A stretch of 36,657 nt of DNA, taken from assembly GCA_947624725.1 (NCBI GenBank), contig CANQLP010000008.1, positions 1 to 36,657 of the forward strand, given 5' to 3'. The position numbers and the translations under genes were made by a program. Position 1 is the stretch's first letter. The number at the start of each line of letters is the position of its first letter. The notes below the pieces were generated by a model, which searched no databases, was not told the DNA's origin, and was given only the letters and a program-made list of their open reading frames with translations. Positions 28,867-36,654 of the stretch are shown in pieces. The DNA is from an uncultured Clostridia bacterium. Its GTDB lineage: Bacteria; Bacillota_A; Clostridia; TANB77; CAG-508.

Positions 28867-29331
28867 ATGAATAACTTTATTAAAAATGCATTTTACCTAT
28901 TTTTACCTCTTGTTTTAGGCTCAATTGTTGGTTTTATTATTTCTAAAAGCATTGATTATAACTCACTAATTAAGCCATTTCTCGCACCTCCAAGTATTGT
29001 ATTTCCTATTGCTTGGACTCTTATTTATATTTTAATGGGATTTTCTTATTATTTATTTAAAAAATTTTCATCTTCGGTAAATACTACCATCCCATTAATT
29101 TATTACTTACAACTTTTTGTAAATCTTGCTTGGTCTATTATATTCTTTGTTTTTAAATGGCGTTTCTTTTCTATTTTATGGATTTTGTTTTTAGTTTTAC
29201 TAGTTTGCACACTAATATATCTTTTTTACAAAGAATATAAAATTTCTGCATACTTAAATATTCCTTATTTACTTTGGATTATTTTTGCAACTTACTTAAA
29301 TATCGGTATTTATTTATTAAATAAAGCATAG
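28867..29331 (+). CDS. tspO: TspO/MBR family tryptophan-rich sensory protein
   Basis: A 154-aa five-helix membrane protein of the TspO/translocator family, which binds porphyrins and related ligands. Family marks are K-P-F-L-A-P-P-S-I-V-F-P-I-A-W-T-L-I-Y (loop 1 and helix 2), the N-L-A-W-S helix and a C-terminal L-W-I-I-F-A-T-Y-L-N. The ATG at 28867 follows GAAAGGA. An upstream in-frame ATG adds 35 unlikely residues. It is monocistronic and shares a terminator with the convergent ogt gene. Confidence 0.88.
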   Translation: MNNFIKNAFYLFLPLVLGSIVGFIISKSIDYNSLIKPFLAPPSIVFPIAWTLIYILMGFSYYLFKKFSSSVNTTIPLIYYLQLFVNLAWSIIFFVFKWRFFSILWILFLVLLVCTLIYLFYKEYKISAYLNIPYLLWIIFATYLNIGIYLLNKA

Positions 29332-29352
29332 CTAAATTTTGCTATGCTTTAT
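29321..29352. terminator. bidirectional terminator inside two converging gene ends
   Basis: ATAAAGCATAGC (29321-29332) pairs with GCTATGCTTTAT (29341-29352). The arms lie within the last codons of tspO and ogt. Confidence 0.75.
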
Positions 29353-29884
29353 CTTTATTATTTTTTGGCATATAAAATTTTGTTATATCTATTCCTTCAA
29401 TTTCCAACAATTTTTTCTTTACATCCAAGCCACCTGCATATCCTGTTAAATTTCCATCTGCTCCTACTACTCTATGACATGGAATTATAATGCCTATTGG
29501 ATTATGCCCTATTGCTCCTCCTACAGCCTGTGCAGACATTTTTTCTATTCCTAAAATTTTGGCAACTTTTTTTGCAATCTCGCCATAAGTAGTTGTTGTC
29601 CCATATGGAATTTCGCAAAGCTTTTTCCATACTGTTTTTCTAAATTCTGAACCTTCCGGTTTCAAACTTAATTCACTAATTTTAGGATTTTTTCCATCAA
29701 AATATCTATCTAACCATTTCTTCGTCTTTTCTAGTATAGGTAACTCTTGCTTCTCGGTTATTTTTCTTTTTTCTGCATTAGAATGATATTTTTGATTTTT
29801 CATCCATATTTCTATAATATCTGTTTCATTACTTACGATTGTTAATTCCCCTATTGGTGAATTATATTTTATATAGTATTGCAT
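29342..29884 (-). CDS. ogt: methylated-DNA--protein-cysteine S-methyltransferase
   Basis: A 180-aa DNA repair protein that removes O6-alkyl groups from guanine onto its own cysteine. The active site I-P-C-H-R-V-V-G is followed by G-N-L-T-G-Y-A-G-G, and the HTH region carries the Y-G-T-T-T-T-Y-G-E-I-A segment. The length is normal. The start at 29884 follows AAGGAGAT. An upstream ATG adds 17 residues and lies before the ribosome site. It is transcribed downstream of tRNA-Arg on the same strand. Confidence 0.93.
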   Translation of the reverse strand: MQYYIKYNSPIGELTIVSNETDIIEIWMKNQKYHSNAEKRKITEKQELPILEKTKKWLDRYFDGKNPKISELSLKPEGSEFRKTVWKKLCEIPYGTTTTYGEIAKKVAKILGIEKMSAQAVGGAIGHNPIGIIIPCHRVVGADGNLTGYAGGLDVKKKLLEIEGIDITKFYMPKNNKDKA

Positions 29885-29950
29885 TTTTATCTCCTTATTT
29901 TTACTTCTTTTAATAGAAAAATAAAAAGCTCTCAAATTAGATTGAGAGTT

Positions 29951-30027
29951 TGGTGTGCCTGGAGGGATTCGAACCCCCGATCTGCAAGTTCGTAGCCTGC
30001 CATTCTATCCAACTAAACTACAGGCAC
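29951..30027 (-). tRNA. tRNA-Arg (ACG)
   Basis: A 77-nt cloverleaf with encoded CCA. The acceptor GTGCCTG pairs with CAGGCAC, and the 7-nt loop CTACGAA has anticodon ACG, which after deamination to ICG reads CGU, CGC and CGA but not CGG. The D-stem is weak (GTTT with GAAT, two G-U pairs). This matters for the CGG anomaly. No tRNA with a CCG anticodon is in the window. Confidence 0.95.
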
Positions 30028-30181
30028 ATCTTAAAACATTTATATTATACTACAAAATCTAGCCTTGCACAACCTTTTTTATAAAATTTATTAGAAATTA
30101 GGTAATTCTAGGTAATTTTCTAAAATGATTGAATTATTCTCTTTTCTGATGTATAATTATTTTTTGGAAGGAGATATAATT

Positions 30182-30793
30182 ATGGAAAAGGAAAATGTTT
30201 TAAATGAGAATATGCGTGATTATTCAAAAGGATTAGAAATCATGCAAATTATTTTAATTTGTGTGGCAGCACTACTTGTTCCAACATTTCTAGCCCAATT
30301 ATTAAATGCTGTATTTGGTGAAACTAGTTGGATTGCAAGCCATTCTCAAATTATTGTTGGATCTGTTGTAAATACTGCCTTAATTGTTACTGCAATTAAT
30401 GTAAAAGGCTTTAAGAAAATTGCTGGTATTATTACTCTTCCTAGCATTTCAACTATTCTTGGAGGATTTGTTTTTAAAACAGCTTCTGTTTATATGGCTT
30501 ACATGATTCCTGCAATATGGCTTGGAAATTTTGCTATAGTTTACTTATATAAATCTTTACTTTTAAAGAAAAATATAAATTATATCTTAACAAGTATTAT
30601 TTCTATAGCAGTTAAAGTTGGTATAATATTTTTAGGATTTAGCGCTTTAAATTTATTTGGAGTATTTCCTCAAAAATTAATTGCTAACTTGCAAAACGCA
30701 ATGGGATTAACTCAAGCTATAACTGCAACAGTTGGTGCAGTCATTGCCTATACTGTTTATTTAGCTAACAAAAAGTCAATTAAAGAAGATTAA
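30182..30793 (+). CDS. polytopic membrane protein, unknown function
   Basis: A 203-aa integral membrane protein with about five or six hydrophobic helices and short loops. The cytoplasmic N-terminus is charged (M-E-K-E-N-V-L-N-E-N) and the C-terminus ends in Lys/Glu. Its size and helix count recall substrate-binding S components of ECF transporters, but no signature is clear, so that is only a suggestion. The start at 30182 follows AAGGAGAT. An upstream ATG at 30125 lies before that site. A hairpin (GAAAGCTTTG with CAAAGCTTTC, about 30804-30840) follows, without a strong T-run. Confidence 0.75.
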   Translation: MEKENVLNENMRDYSKGLEIMQIILICVAALLVPTFLAQLLNAVFGETSWIASHSQIIVGSVVNTALIVTAINVKGFKKIAGIITLPSISTILGGFVFKTASVYMAYMIPAIWLGNFAIVYLYKSLLLKKNINYILTSIISIAVKVGIIFLGFSALNLFGVFPQKLIANLQNAMGLTQAITATVGAVIAYTVYLANKKSIKED

Positions 30794-30909
30794 TTTATAT
30801 AGATGAAAGCTTTGTGCATCTAATTATGCCCAAAGCTTTCCTATAAGCTATTTCTATACTAAAACTATTGACAAATCTTAAAAAGGATATTATAATGGAT
30901 AAAGTAAAT

Positions 30910-30985
30910 GGGCCATTAGCTCAGTTGGTAGAGCAGCAGACTCTTAATCTGACGGTCGGAGGTTCGATCCCTCTATGGCTCACCA
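30910..30985 (+). tRNA. tRNA-Lys (CUU)
   Basis: A 76-nt cloverleaf with encoded CCA. The acceptor GGGCCAT pairs with ATGGCTC (one G-U), and the loop CTCTTAA has anticodon CTT. The first pair of the anticodon stem is a G-A mismatch. It is followed by an AGAGCGC/GCGCTCT hairpin and T-run near 31000-31023. Confidence 0.92.
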
Positions 30986-31035
30986 TTTTTATATAAACAA
31001 AGAGCGCTTATGCGCTCTTTTTGTTAGGGTTAAAT

Positions 31036-31960
31036 TTATTCAAATTTTTCTAAATAATTTTTATCAATTTCAAATATTTGATATTCTTTCCAGTTTTTTA
31101 TTTTAACATCATCATCTGTAACATTTCCTTCACTATATTTGTAATTTGTCCATATATAGTCTACACCATTTAAAGATTCTCCATATTTCATTATAAATTT
31201 GTTTTCTTTATCAATTACTATTGCATAATACATTTTGCTATCAATTTGTTCCACCAAAATATAGCTTTCAATTCCATCCATATTATCTTCTGTTATTTTA
31301 ATTTTACCGAAGTTCATTTATGTTTTTTTCTTTTAAATTATATAAATATCTATATGATTGCTGAAAATCAAAAATATAAGATTTTACATCCATTTTATCA
31401 GTAATTGAACCAGTTATTATTTGAACATAATCCCAAAAATTAACTACAACTACATTGCCATCTATTTCTTTTCCAAACTTTAAAGTACATCCTAGCTCAT
31501 TTTCAGGTAAAACTATATTCTCCTTGAATTGATTATCTTTATAATAAATCATATCTGTATCATTAATAGAAAATTCAAAATTTTCATTTTTCTTAAAATC
31601 TTCAATCCCTTCTATACTTTTATTTATAATTTCTTGTACTCGCTTACCTTTTATATATATACCTATCTGTTTTATAGATATAAATGACCATGTGCAAATA
31701 ATGAATATTGAGAGGATAATTGCTATAGTTTTGAAAATTCTAATTTTTTGATTACACTTTTTTAAAAAATCAAATTCTTGACTATCTTCTATCGAATTAC
31801 CTTCTTGTTGTTGTAAAAGAAATTGTAACATATCATTACATTCTTTACAATTTTTAATATGATTTTCAATAAAATCTTTAGTTGTCGTAGTTATTTGATT
31901 TTTACCTTCTACATATATTGGCAGTAAATCCTTCACTATTTCACATTCTTTTTTCATCAT
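31036..31960 (-). CDS. zinc-binding transmembrane anti-sigma factor, decoded across one CGG +1 site
   Basis: A 307-aa anti-sigma protein. The N-terminal ZAS zinc finger has H34-x3-C38-x2-C41, followed by one membrane helix (about 75-95) and an exported domain. It overlaps the 3' end of the ECF sigma gene by 20 bp, so the two are coupled. It would hold the sigma factor until a surface signal arrives. The zero frame reads CTT-CGG-TAA and stops at 31304. Skipping the C of CGG (codon 218, 31307-31309) reads L-G-K-I-K-I-T-E-D-N and continues 89 codons to 31036. An alternative is a separate 93-aa gene starting at the overlapping ATG (31317), but it has no ribosome site. Confidence 0.75.
31307..31309 (-). 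other. in-frame CGG followed directly by TAA, +1 site of the anti-sigma gene
   Basis: mRNA context CTT-CGG-TAA. Zero frame terminates at the next codon. Skipping C gives L-G-K-I-K-I. Slippage here would bypass a stop as well. Confidence 0.75.
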
Positions 31961-32432
31961 TTATCATCGCCTCCTTTAATTTTAATTTTCCTCTATAAAA
32001 TGTAAATCTTGCCCATGCTTCGGATTTATTTAAAATTTCTCCTATACTTTTAAAGCTAAGTTCACCTTTTATTCTTAAATAAAACACTTCTCTTGTATCT
32101 TCATCTAATTCGTGAATATGCTTATACAATCTAATAATTTCTTCTTTGTCATCAATATTATTTTCAAAAGATTTTTCCAAAATAAATTTCTCTAAATTGT
32201 CTACCGAAATGATTTCTTTTCTTTTTTGTTTTCTTAAGAAATCAATCCAAGTATTTTTCGCAATTTGGCATAACCATGTACTCATTTTACATTTATTATT
32301 AAAGCTATTTATTTTCATAACGGCCTTATAAAATGTTTCTTGTGTTAAATCTTCAGCAATGTCATGATTTTTACATAAGCTATAAATATAATTATAAATT
32401 AGTTTTGAATATTTCTTGTAAACCTCTTCCAA
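31941..32432 (-). CDS. ECF RNA polymerase sigma factor (TTG start)
   Basis: A 163-aa ECF sigma factor. Region 2 has D-I-A-E-D-L-T-Q-E-T-F and region 4 has L-D-E-D-T-R-E-V-F-Y-L-R and S-F-K-S-I-G-E-I-L. The start was set at TTG (32432) because a perfect AAGGAGG lies five bases upstream and region 2 begins directly after it. The ATG at 32474 lacks a ribosome site and would place AAGGAGG inside the gene. It forms an operon with the overlapping zinc-finger anti-sigma gene. The signal sensed is unknown. Confidence 0.85.
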   Translation of the reverse strand: MEEVYKKYSKLIYNYIYSLCKNHDIAEDLTQETFYKAVMKINSFNNKCKMSTWLCQIAKNTWIDFLRKQKRKEIISVDNLEKFILEKSFENNIDDKEEIIRLYKHIHELDEDTREVFYLRIKGELSFKSIGEILNKSEAWARFTFYRGKLKLKEAMINDEKRM

Positions 32433-32527
32433 TTTTGCCTCCTTATATTTATTAAGACGATTTATATAGTTCATTTGTTGAAAAATTTTAAAAATTTATT
32501 TAAAATTTGCTAATCTTCAAATATATA

Positions 32528-32560
32528 AATAAGGTGTGTATAGAAATTACACACCTTATT
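32528..32560 (-). terminator. terminator after the VanW-family gene
   Basis: AATAAGGTGTGTA pairs perfectly with TACACACCTTATT, followed on the minus strand by an AT-rich tract. Confidence 0.75.
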
Positions 32561-32583
32561 TTCCATTATATTATTCTAATTTT

Positions 32584-34153
32584 TTATTTTACCTTGCTTC
32601 TATCTCCTGTTTTTATTACTCTTGTCATTGGGTTGTATGTGTCTTCTGATAAAACTGTCTTTGATACAACTCTGTCGTTCTTTTTCAATACCTTATATGC
32701 TATACTCTTCGCACCATTTGCACCACTTGACTCTATAATTTCTTGGTCTTTTGAAAGCGTACTATCATATACATATTTAGTGTTACAAAGTAGTGTTTCT
32801 TTTTTCTCACTTACAAGTTCTATTTCATATTCTTCTTTTTCGAAGATTCCCTTCATTTCTACTTCTAATATACCATTTGTTGCATTAAGATTTATTTTTA
32901 CTGCATAATTTCTATTATTCTTAAATTTCAAATCCTTTGAGCCATATGAAATTGTTGCGTCAAGTCCTGGATCTAGGTATGAAACAACTGATGAATGATT
33001 ATGTCTTTCTACTATTTCTAGATTAGCCATTAATGCTACATCATATACTGTACTTGATACTTGGCAAATTCCTCCTCCATAGCTTTCTACTAATTCTCCG
33101 GCTGAATATGCCCCACCTAGCTTATATCCTTTTGCTTTTGTTGTAGGACCTACTATATTATTAAATGAAAATGTCTCTCCTGGAAGTAATACTTTTCCGA
33201 TTTATTGCCTCTGATGCAAGTTCTATGTTAGTTGCTCTATTTTTATTACTTGCGTCATATCTAGTTGAAAATTTCGCAAGTGTATCTGGAAAGGCCTCTT
33301 CTCCAAGCATATCTGTTGTTATTGCTGGCTTTGTTATTTTTAGTGGAATTATATATTCTTCTTTCTCTTCTGATATAATTTGTTTTGCCTCATCCATGCT
33401 TACACCAAAATCTATTCCATTTGCATGTATTGATAGTTTTTCTGCTTCTTTATCATATGAAGCATCTTTTGCCTCTTTATATATTTCCTTCTGTATCTGC
33501 TCTAAGTTTATTTCGCTAGGATTTTTTTCTATTACAGGAATTTCTAAAGTATCTACACTTTTGCCTTCTATTTTTTCTCTTACAACTTTTATAAGTTCTT
33601 CTTTTAGTTTTTCTTTATCTATTATTGTTCCTGTTTTTCCTTTTACAATAACTAATTTATCATTATCTATATAGTAACTATTATCTGTAAATTTTCCTTC
33701 CCATTCATCATCTAAATTGCTAAATATACTCTCTAATATTCCCTCATTGAATGTTATATCTAAGTCTAAATTTACTCCGTTTAACAATACACTAATTATT
33801 TTATAATTATTTATAAAAATATTTTTATCTCTTCCTATTAAGCATGCTTCATATACTTTGTCTGTTGTATTAGCTTCCAATTCCATTGTTTTAAGTGTAA
33901 ATTTTTTCTCATAATCTCCATAACGAAATGAAATTTCATCATCTATTATCTTATCCATTATTTCTTCAAATTTTTCATCTGCTTCTGCTCTGCTTAATCC
34001 TGCTACATCTATATTATTGATGCTTATACGATTTATAATATTTGAATTCATTGAATATACAAGAGCAAAAATTGTCGATACGACCAATAAAATAACTAAT
34101 ATTATTAATAATTTACAAAATAACATTAACTTTGTATTTCTTCGTTTTCCCAT
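32584..34153 (-). CDS. VanW/YoaR-family wall protein, decoded across one CGG +1 site
   Basis: A 522-aa membrane-anchored protein: N-terminal helix (about 10-32), two PG_binding_4-like repeats (beginning I-N-N-I-D-V-A-G-L-S-R-A-E-A), a VanW domain (about 305-430, with P-G-E-T-F-S-F-N and Y-G-G-G-I-C-Q-V-S-S-T-V-Y) and a G5-like C-terminal domain. VanW proteins act on the cell surface. The exact reaction is not established. The CGG at codon 319 (33197-33199) falls in the VanW core. The zero frame gives I-N-R-K-S-I-T and stops, while +1 gives the conserved I-N-G-K-V-L-L-P-G-E-T-F-S-F. Without the shift the VanW core and G5 domain are lost. The start at 34153 follows AAGGGGTG. Confidence 0.85.
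33197..33199 (-). other. in-frame CGG inside the VanW core, +1 site
   Basis: mRNA context AAT-CGG-A. Skipping C restores N-G-K-V-L-L-P-G-E, where the glycine is conserved in the family. Confidence 0.9.
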
Positions 34154-34325
34154 GTATAACACCCCTTTTTAGGTCTACATTATAATAAAATATTAACACA
34201 AATTACTATCTATTACAATAATAATTTTTGATTTTTTTATTTTATAATTTTATAGTCGTATCTTGCATTTGAGTAGTCTAATTTATCGAACTATAAAAAA
34301 TAAATTGCTTTTTTGTAAAAAAAGC

Positions 34326-34354
34326 TTGAATAATATTTTAATTAATATTATAAT
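34326..34354 (+). promoter_or_regulatory. sigma-A promoter of the CBM gene
   Basis: TTGAAT (34326-34331) and TATAAT (34349-34354) with a 17-bp spacer. Confidence 0.6.
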
Positions 34355-34390
34355 ATATACATCAAAAGATAAAAATAATAGGAGATTGTT

Positions 34391-34852
34391 ATGGAATTAA
34401 CGAAAAATATATTTTTTAATACAGATAAGCTTGTTGCTAATACCTCTGTTAAGATTTCTTATACTGGAAAATTGTTCCAGGATCAAGCAGAAGAAGTCTA
34501 TATGCACTATGGATTTGGAGAAAACTGGGATAATGTTAATGATATAAAAATGGAAAAAACAGAACTTGGTTTTCAATGTGAAGTTACTCTTGATGATTCA
34601 GCATCTTTCAACTTCTGTTTTAATGATGGTCAAGGTGTATGGGATAATAATGATAACCAAAATTATTCTTTCGCAATAGAAGAGCTTCCTACAGCTTTAG
34701 TTTTACAAGAAGATACAAGTTTAGAGCCTAGACGTGGTCTTAGAAAATCTTATATTTGGAGTAAGAAAATTAGACTTGCAATATATAAGGTTATAACTTA
34801 TTTACCAAAGTTAATATCTGGAAATTATAAACGTAAAATAAATAATGAATAA
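34391..34852 (+). CDS. stand-alone CBM25/53-like carbohydrate-binding protein
   Basis: A 153-aa protein. Residues about 15-98 match the starch-binding CBM25/53 pattern: V-K-I-S-Y-T-G-K-L, V-Y-M-H-Y-G-F-G-E-N-W-D, the F-N-F-C-F-N-D-G motif and V-W-D-N-N-D-N-Q-N-Y. A basic, possibly amphipathic C-terminus of about 45 residues follows. There is no signal peptide and no catalytic domain, so it probably acts inside the cell, perhaps on glycogen-like polymer. That is inference. GGAGAT precedes the ATG. It has its own promoter and shares a terminator with the convergent reductase gene. Confidence 0.8.
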   Translation: MELTKNIFFNTDKLVANTSVKISYTGKLFQDQAEEVYMHYGFGENWDNVNDIKMEKTELGFQCEVTLDDSASFNFCFNDGQGVWDNNDNQNYSFAIEELPTALVLQEDTSLEPRRGLRKSYIWSKKIRLAIYKVITYLPKLISGNYKRKINNE

Positions 34853-34860
34853 TCTAAATA

Positions 34861-34889
34861 AAAAAATCCCAAGAAATTGGGATTTTTTA
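34861..34889. terminator. bidirectional terminator
   Basis: AAAAAATCCCAA pairs with TTGGGATTTTTT. It serves both converging genes. Confidence 0.85.
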
Positions 34890-34890
34890 T

Positions 34891-35619
34891 TTATTCTATC
34901 CATCCACCATCTACTGTAATTACTTGTCCTGTTATATATTTATTTTCTATTAGCATATAACAAGTATTTGCAACATCTTCAGGTGTTCCTATTCTTTTTA
35001 ATAGTGTCTCTTTTTCTATTTCTTCTATATCTTCTTTTGTATAACGAGCATTCATATCTGTTGCAATAAACCCAGGTGCTACCGCATTTACTCTTATATT
35101 TGATGGTCCTTCTTCTTTGGCTAAAGCTTTTGTCATTCCTATTATCCCGGCTTTTGCTGCTGAATAATGTACTTCACATGAGCCTCCTGTTATTCCCCAT
35201 ACTGATGATATATTTATTATACAGCCTTCTTTTTCATGTATCATACTTTTTATTGCTTCCCTTGTTACAAAAAATACTGATTTTAAGTTTGTATCAAGCA
35301 TTATATCTATATCTCTATCTGTTAAATCAGTAAAAAGTTTTTCCTGTGATATTCCTGCATTGTTTATTAATATATCTATTTTGCCATATTTTTTAAGTAC
35401 AAATTCTATCATTTGTTTTACTTCATCTACTTTTGTCACATCTGCCTTAAATATATCTATTTCTATATTTTCTTTTTCAAGTTCTTCTTTTAGCTCTTTT
35501 GCTTGTTGTTCTGATTTATTATAGTTTGCTATAACTTTTATTCCTTCTTTTGCAAGTTTTATTGCACAGGCTCTTCCTATCCCTCTTGATGCACCTGTAA
35601 TTAACGCAACTTTTTCCAT
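34891..35619 (-). CDS. fabG: 3-oxoacyl-ACP reductase (FabG-like SDR)
   Basis: A 242-aa short-chain dehydrogenase/reductase. NAD(P)-binding T-G-A-S-R-G-I-G (8-15), N-N-A-G near 86, catalytic Ser in I-S-S, Y-S-A-A-K catalytic Tyr/Lys, and the C-terminal I-T-G-Q-V-I-T-V-D-G-G. The length and all motifs match FabG, which reduces 3-oxoacyl-ACP in fatty acid synthesis. It stands alone rather than in a fab operon, so another SDR substrate is possible. AAAGGAG precedes the ATG. Confidence 0.88.
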   Translation of the reverse strand: MEKVALITGASRGIGRACAIKLAKEGIKVIANYNKSEQQAKELKEELEKENIEIDIFKADVTKVDEVKQMIEFVLKKYGKIDILINNAGISQEKLFTDLTDRDIDIMLDTNLKSVFFVTREAIKSMIHEKEGCIINISSVWGITGGSCEVHYSAAKAGIIGMTKALAKEEGPSNIRVNAVAPGFIATDMNARYTKEDIEEIEKETLLKRIGTPEDVANTCYMLIENKYITGQVITVDGGWIE

Positions 35620-35762
35620 TAATTTTTCTCCTTTTTTTCTTTTTATTATATCAGATTGGTTATATTTTGTCTATTGCTATTTTATGTAATCTATGATATT
35701 ATATTGTCTTGAAAGAGCTTTTGTATTAAGGAAGGTTAGTCTTATTTTACCTTTCTATCAAA

Positions 35763-35774
35763 ATTCAATAGGGA
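35763..35774. repeat. left arm of a 12-bp inverted repeat flanking the paralog cassette
   Basis: ATTCAATAGGGA here is the exact reverse complement of 36276-36287. The arms bracket two paralogous small genes. Confidence 0.6.
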
Positions 35775-35800
35775 CTAAGATTTATTAGGAGGGCTTTCCT

Positions 35801-36013
35801 GTGAATCAATATGTGATGAATCTTAAAGAGTATAAACCGGTCATAAGATATGGTGAGCATGTACAGTGGGAAACTGACAATGTATCTAGATCCGAAGGTT
35901 ATATCTGTGATTTTGGAGCATCTCAGGAAATGATGATTGGTGGTTTTTGTGCTGATTTAAAGAAGCCTTCAAAACTTCTTTTAAGAATGCAACAGATATG
36001 CGAAGAGTTATAA
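35801..36013 (+). CDS. small paralogous protein 1 (70 aa, GTG start)
   Basis: A 70-aa protein starting at GTG, eight bases after AGGAGGG. It has no signal peptide. It aligns with the next gene: M-N-x-Y-V-x-N-x-K-x-Y at the start, a D-F-x-A stretch in the middle and a terminal I-C-E-E-L / A-C-E-N-L helix. The family is not recognised. A conserved N-terminus and divergent middle in tandem copies is seen in peptide-precursor or signalling cassettes, but nothing nearby encodes a modifying enzyme or exporter. Confidence 0.65.
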   Translation: MNQYVMNLKEYKPVIRYGEHVQWETDNVSRSEGYICDFGASQEMMIGGFCADLKKPSKLLLRMQQICEEL

Positions 36014-36051
36014 TGCAATAAAAATTCCTTAATACGGAAGGAGTATGACAG

Positions 36052-36261
36052 ATGAATAAGTATGTTATTAATACAAAGGATTACAACACTGTAATTCCAA
36101 GGAAACAGAATATTCCTAAAGATTTACCTATTTACAATGCTCCAAGCACTTTTTATGATTTTGCTGCTCCTAAAACGGTTCGGATAGTCGGATATGATTC
36201 TAATCTGCATAGTCCAACTGAATTAATAGAAGCAATGCGAAAAGCTTGTGAAAATTTGTAA
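36052..36261 (+). CDS. small paralogous protein 2 (69 aa) with a CGG apparently read in frame
   Basis: A 69-aa paralog of the preceding protein, with GGAAGGAG upstream of the ATG. It contains CGG at codon 44 (36181-36183). Here the zero frame continues V-R-I-V-G-Y-D-S and keeps the alignment with paralog 1 to the end, whereas a +1 shift would stop at once (V-G-stop, 45 aa). It is therefore the one apparent exception to the CGG rule in the window, or else a frameshift-truncated product. Function unknown. Confidence 0.6.
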   Translation: MNKYVINTKDYNTVIPRKQNIPKDLPIYNAPSTFYDFAAPKTVRIVGYDSNLHSPTELIEAMRKACENL

Positions 36262-36275
36262 TTTAAAATTAACAA

Positions 36276-36287
36276 TCCCTATTGAAT
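36276..36287. repeat. right arm of the inverted repeat flanking the paralog cassette
   Basis: TCCCTATTGAAT, complementary to 35763-35774, about 500 bp apart and just before the terminator. Confidence 0.6.
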
Positions 36288-36291
36288 AGAA

Positions 36292-36328
36292 GGTGTCCTA
36301 TTTTAGGACACCCCTCTTTTATTTTTTC
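36292..36328 (+). terminator. terminator of the paralog cassette
   Basis: GGTGTCCTA pairs with TAGGACACC around a TTT loop, followed by a T-rich tract. Confidence 0.85.
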
Positions 36329-36415
36329 AGGTGTTTTTACCACAATTATTGATATTGAAACTATATATGATTAAAGCCAGTAATCAAGACATTATTCAAG
36401 ACTACTGACTTCTAA

Positions 36416-36491
36416 TGGAGCCAATTACCCGAATCGAACGGGTGACCTACGCATTACAAGTGCGTTGCTCTACCAGCTGAGCTAAATTGGC
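36416..36491 (-). tRNA. tRNA-Thr (UGU)
   Basis: A 76-nt cloverleaf with encoded CCA. The acceptor GCCAATT pairs with AATTGGC, and the loop CTTGTAA has anticodon TGT. Third of a three-tRNA cluster. Confidence 0.95.
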
Positions 36492-36501
36492 AATATTTAT
36501 T

Positions 36502-36576
36502 TGGTGACCTGTACGGGAATCGAACCCATGTCTCCGCCGTGAAAGGGCGGTGTCTTAACCGCTTGACCAACAGGCC
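36502..36576 (-). tRNA. tRNA-Glu (UUC)
   Basis: A 75-nt cloverleaf with encoded CCA. The acceptor GGCCTGT pairs with ACAGGTC, and the loop CTTTCAC has anticodon TTC. Ten bases from tRNA-Thr. Confidence 0.95.
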
Positions 36577-36578
36577 AT

Positions 36579-36654
36579 TGGTGAGCCATCCGCGACTCGA
36601 ACGCGGGACAACTTGATTAAAAGTCAAGTGCTCTACCACCTGAGCTAATGGCCC
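36579..36654 (-). tRNA. tRNA-Lys (UUU)
   Basis: A 76-nt cloverleaf with encoded CCA. The acceptor GGGCCAT pairs with ATGGCTC, and the loop CTTTTAA has anticodon TTT. First gene of the Lys-Glu-Thr cluster. Confidence 0.95.

Noticed and set aside
31036..31317. Separate 93-aa gene after the anti-sigma gene
   Set aside because: Its ATG overlaps the CGG site, lacks a ribosome site, and the frame is better explained as the +1 extension.
2307..33199. Sequencing or assembly error as the cause of the CGG frame breaks
   Set aside because: The extra base is always the C placed exactly before an in-frame GGN codon, on both strands, while CGG in other phases never coincides with a break. Base-level errors do not know codon phase. 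Raw reads should still be checked.
2307..33199. Simple reassignment of CGG to another amino acid
   Set aside because: Reassignment keeps the frame. Here the protein continues only in the +1 frame.
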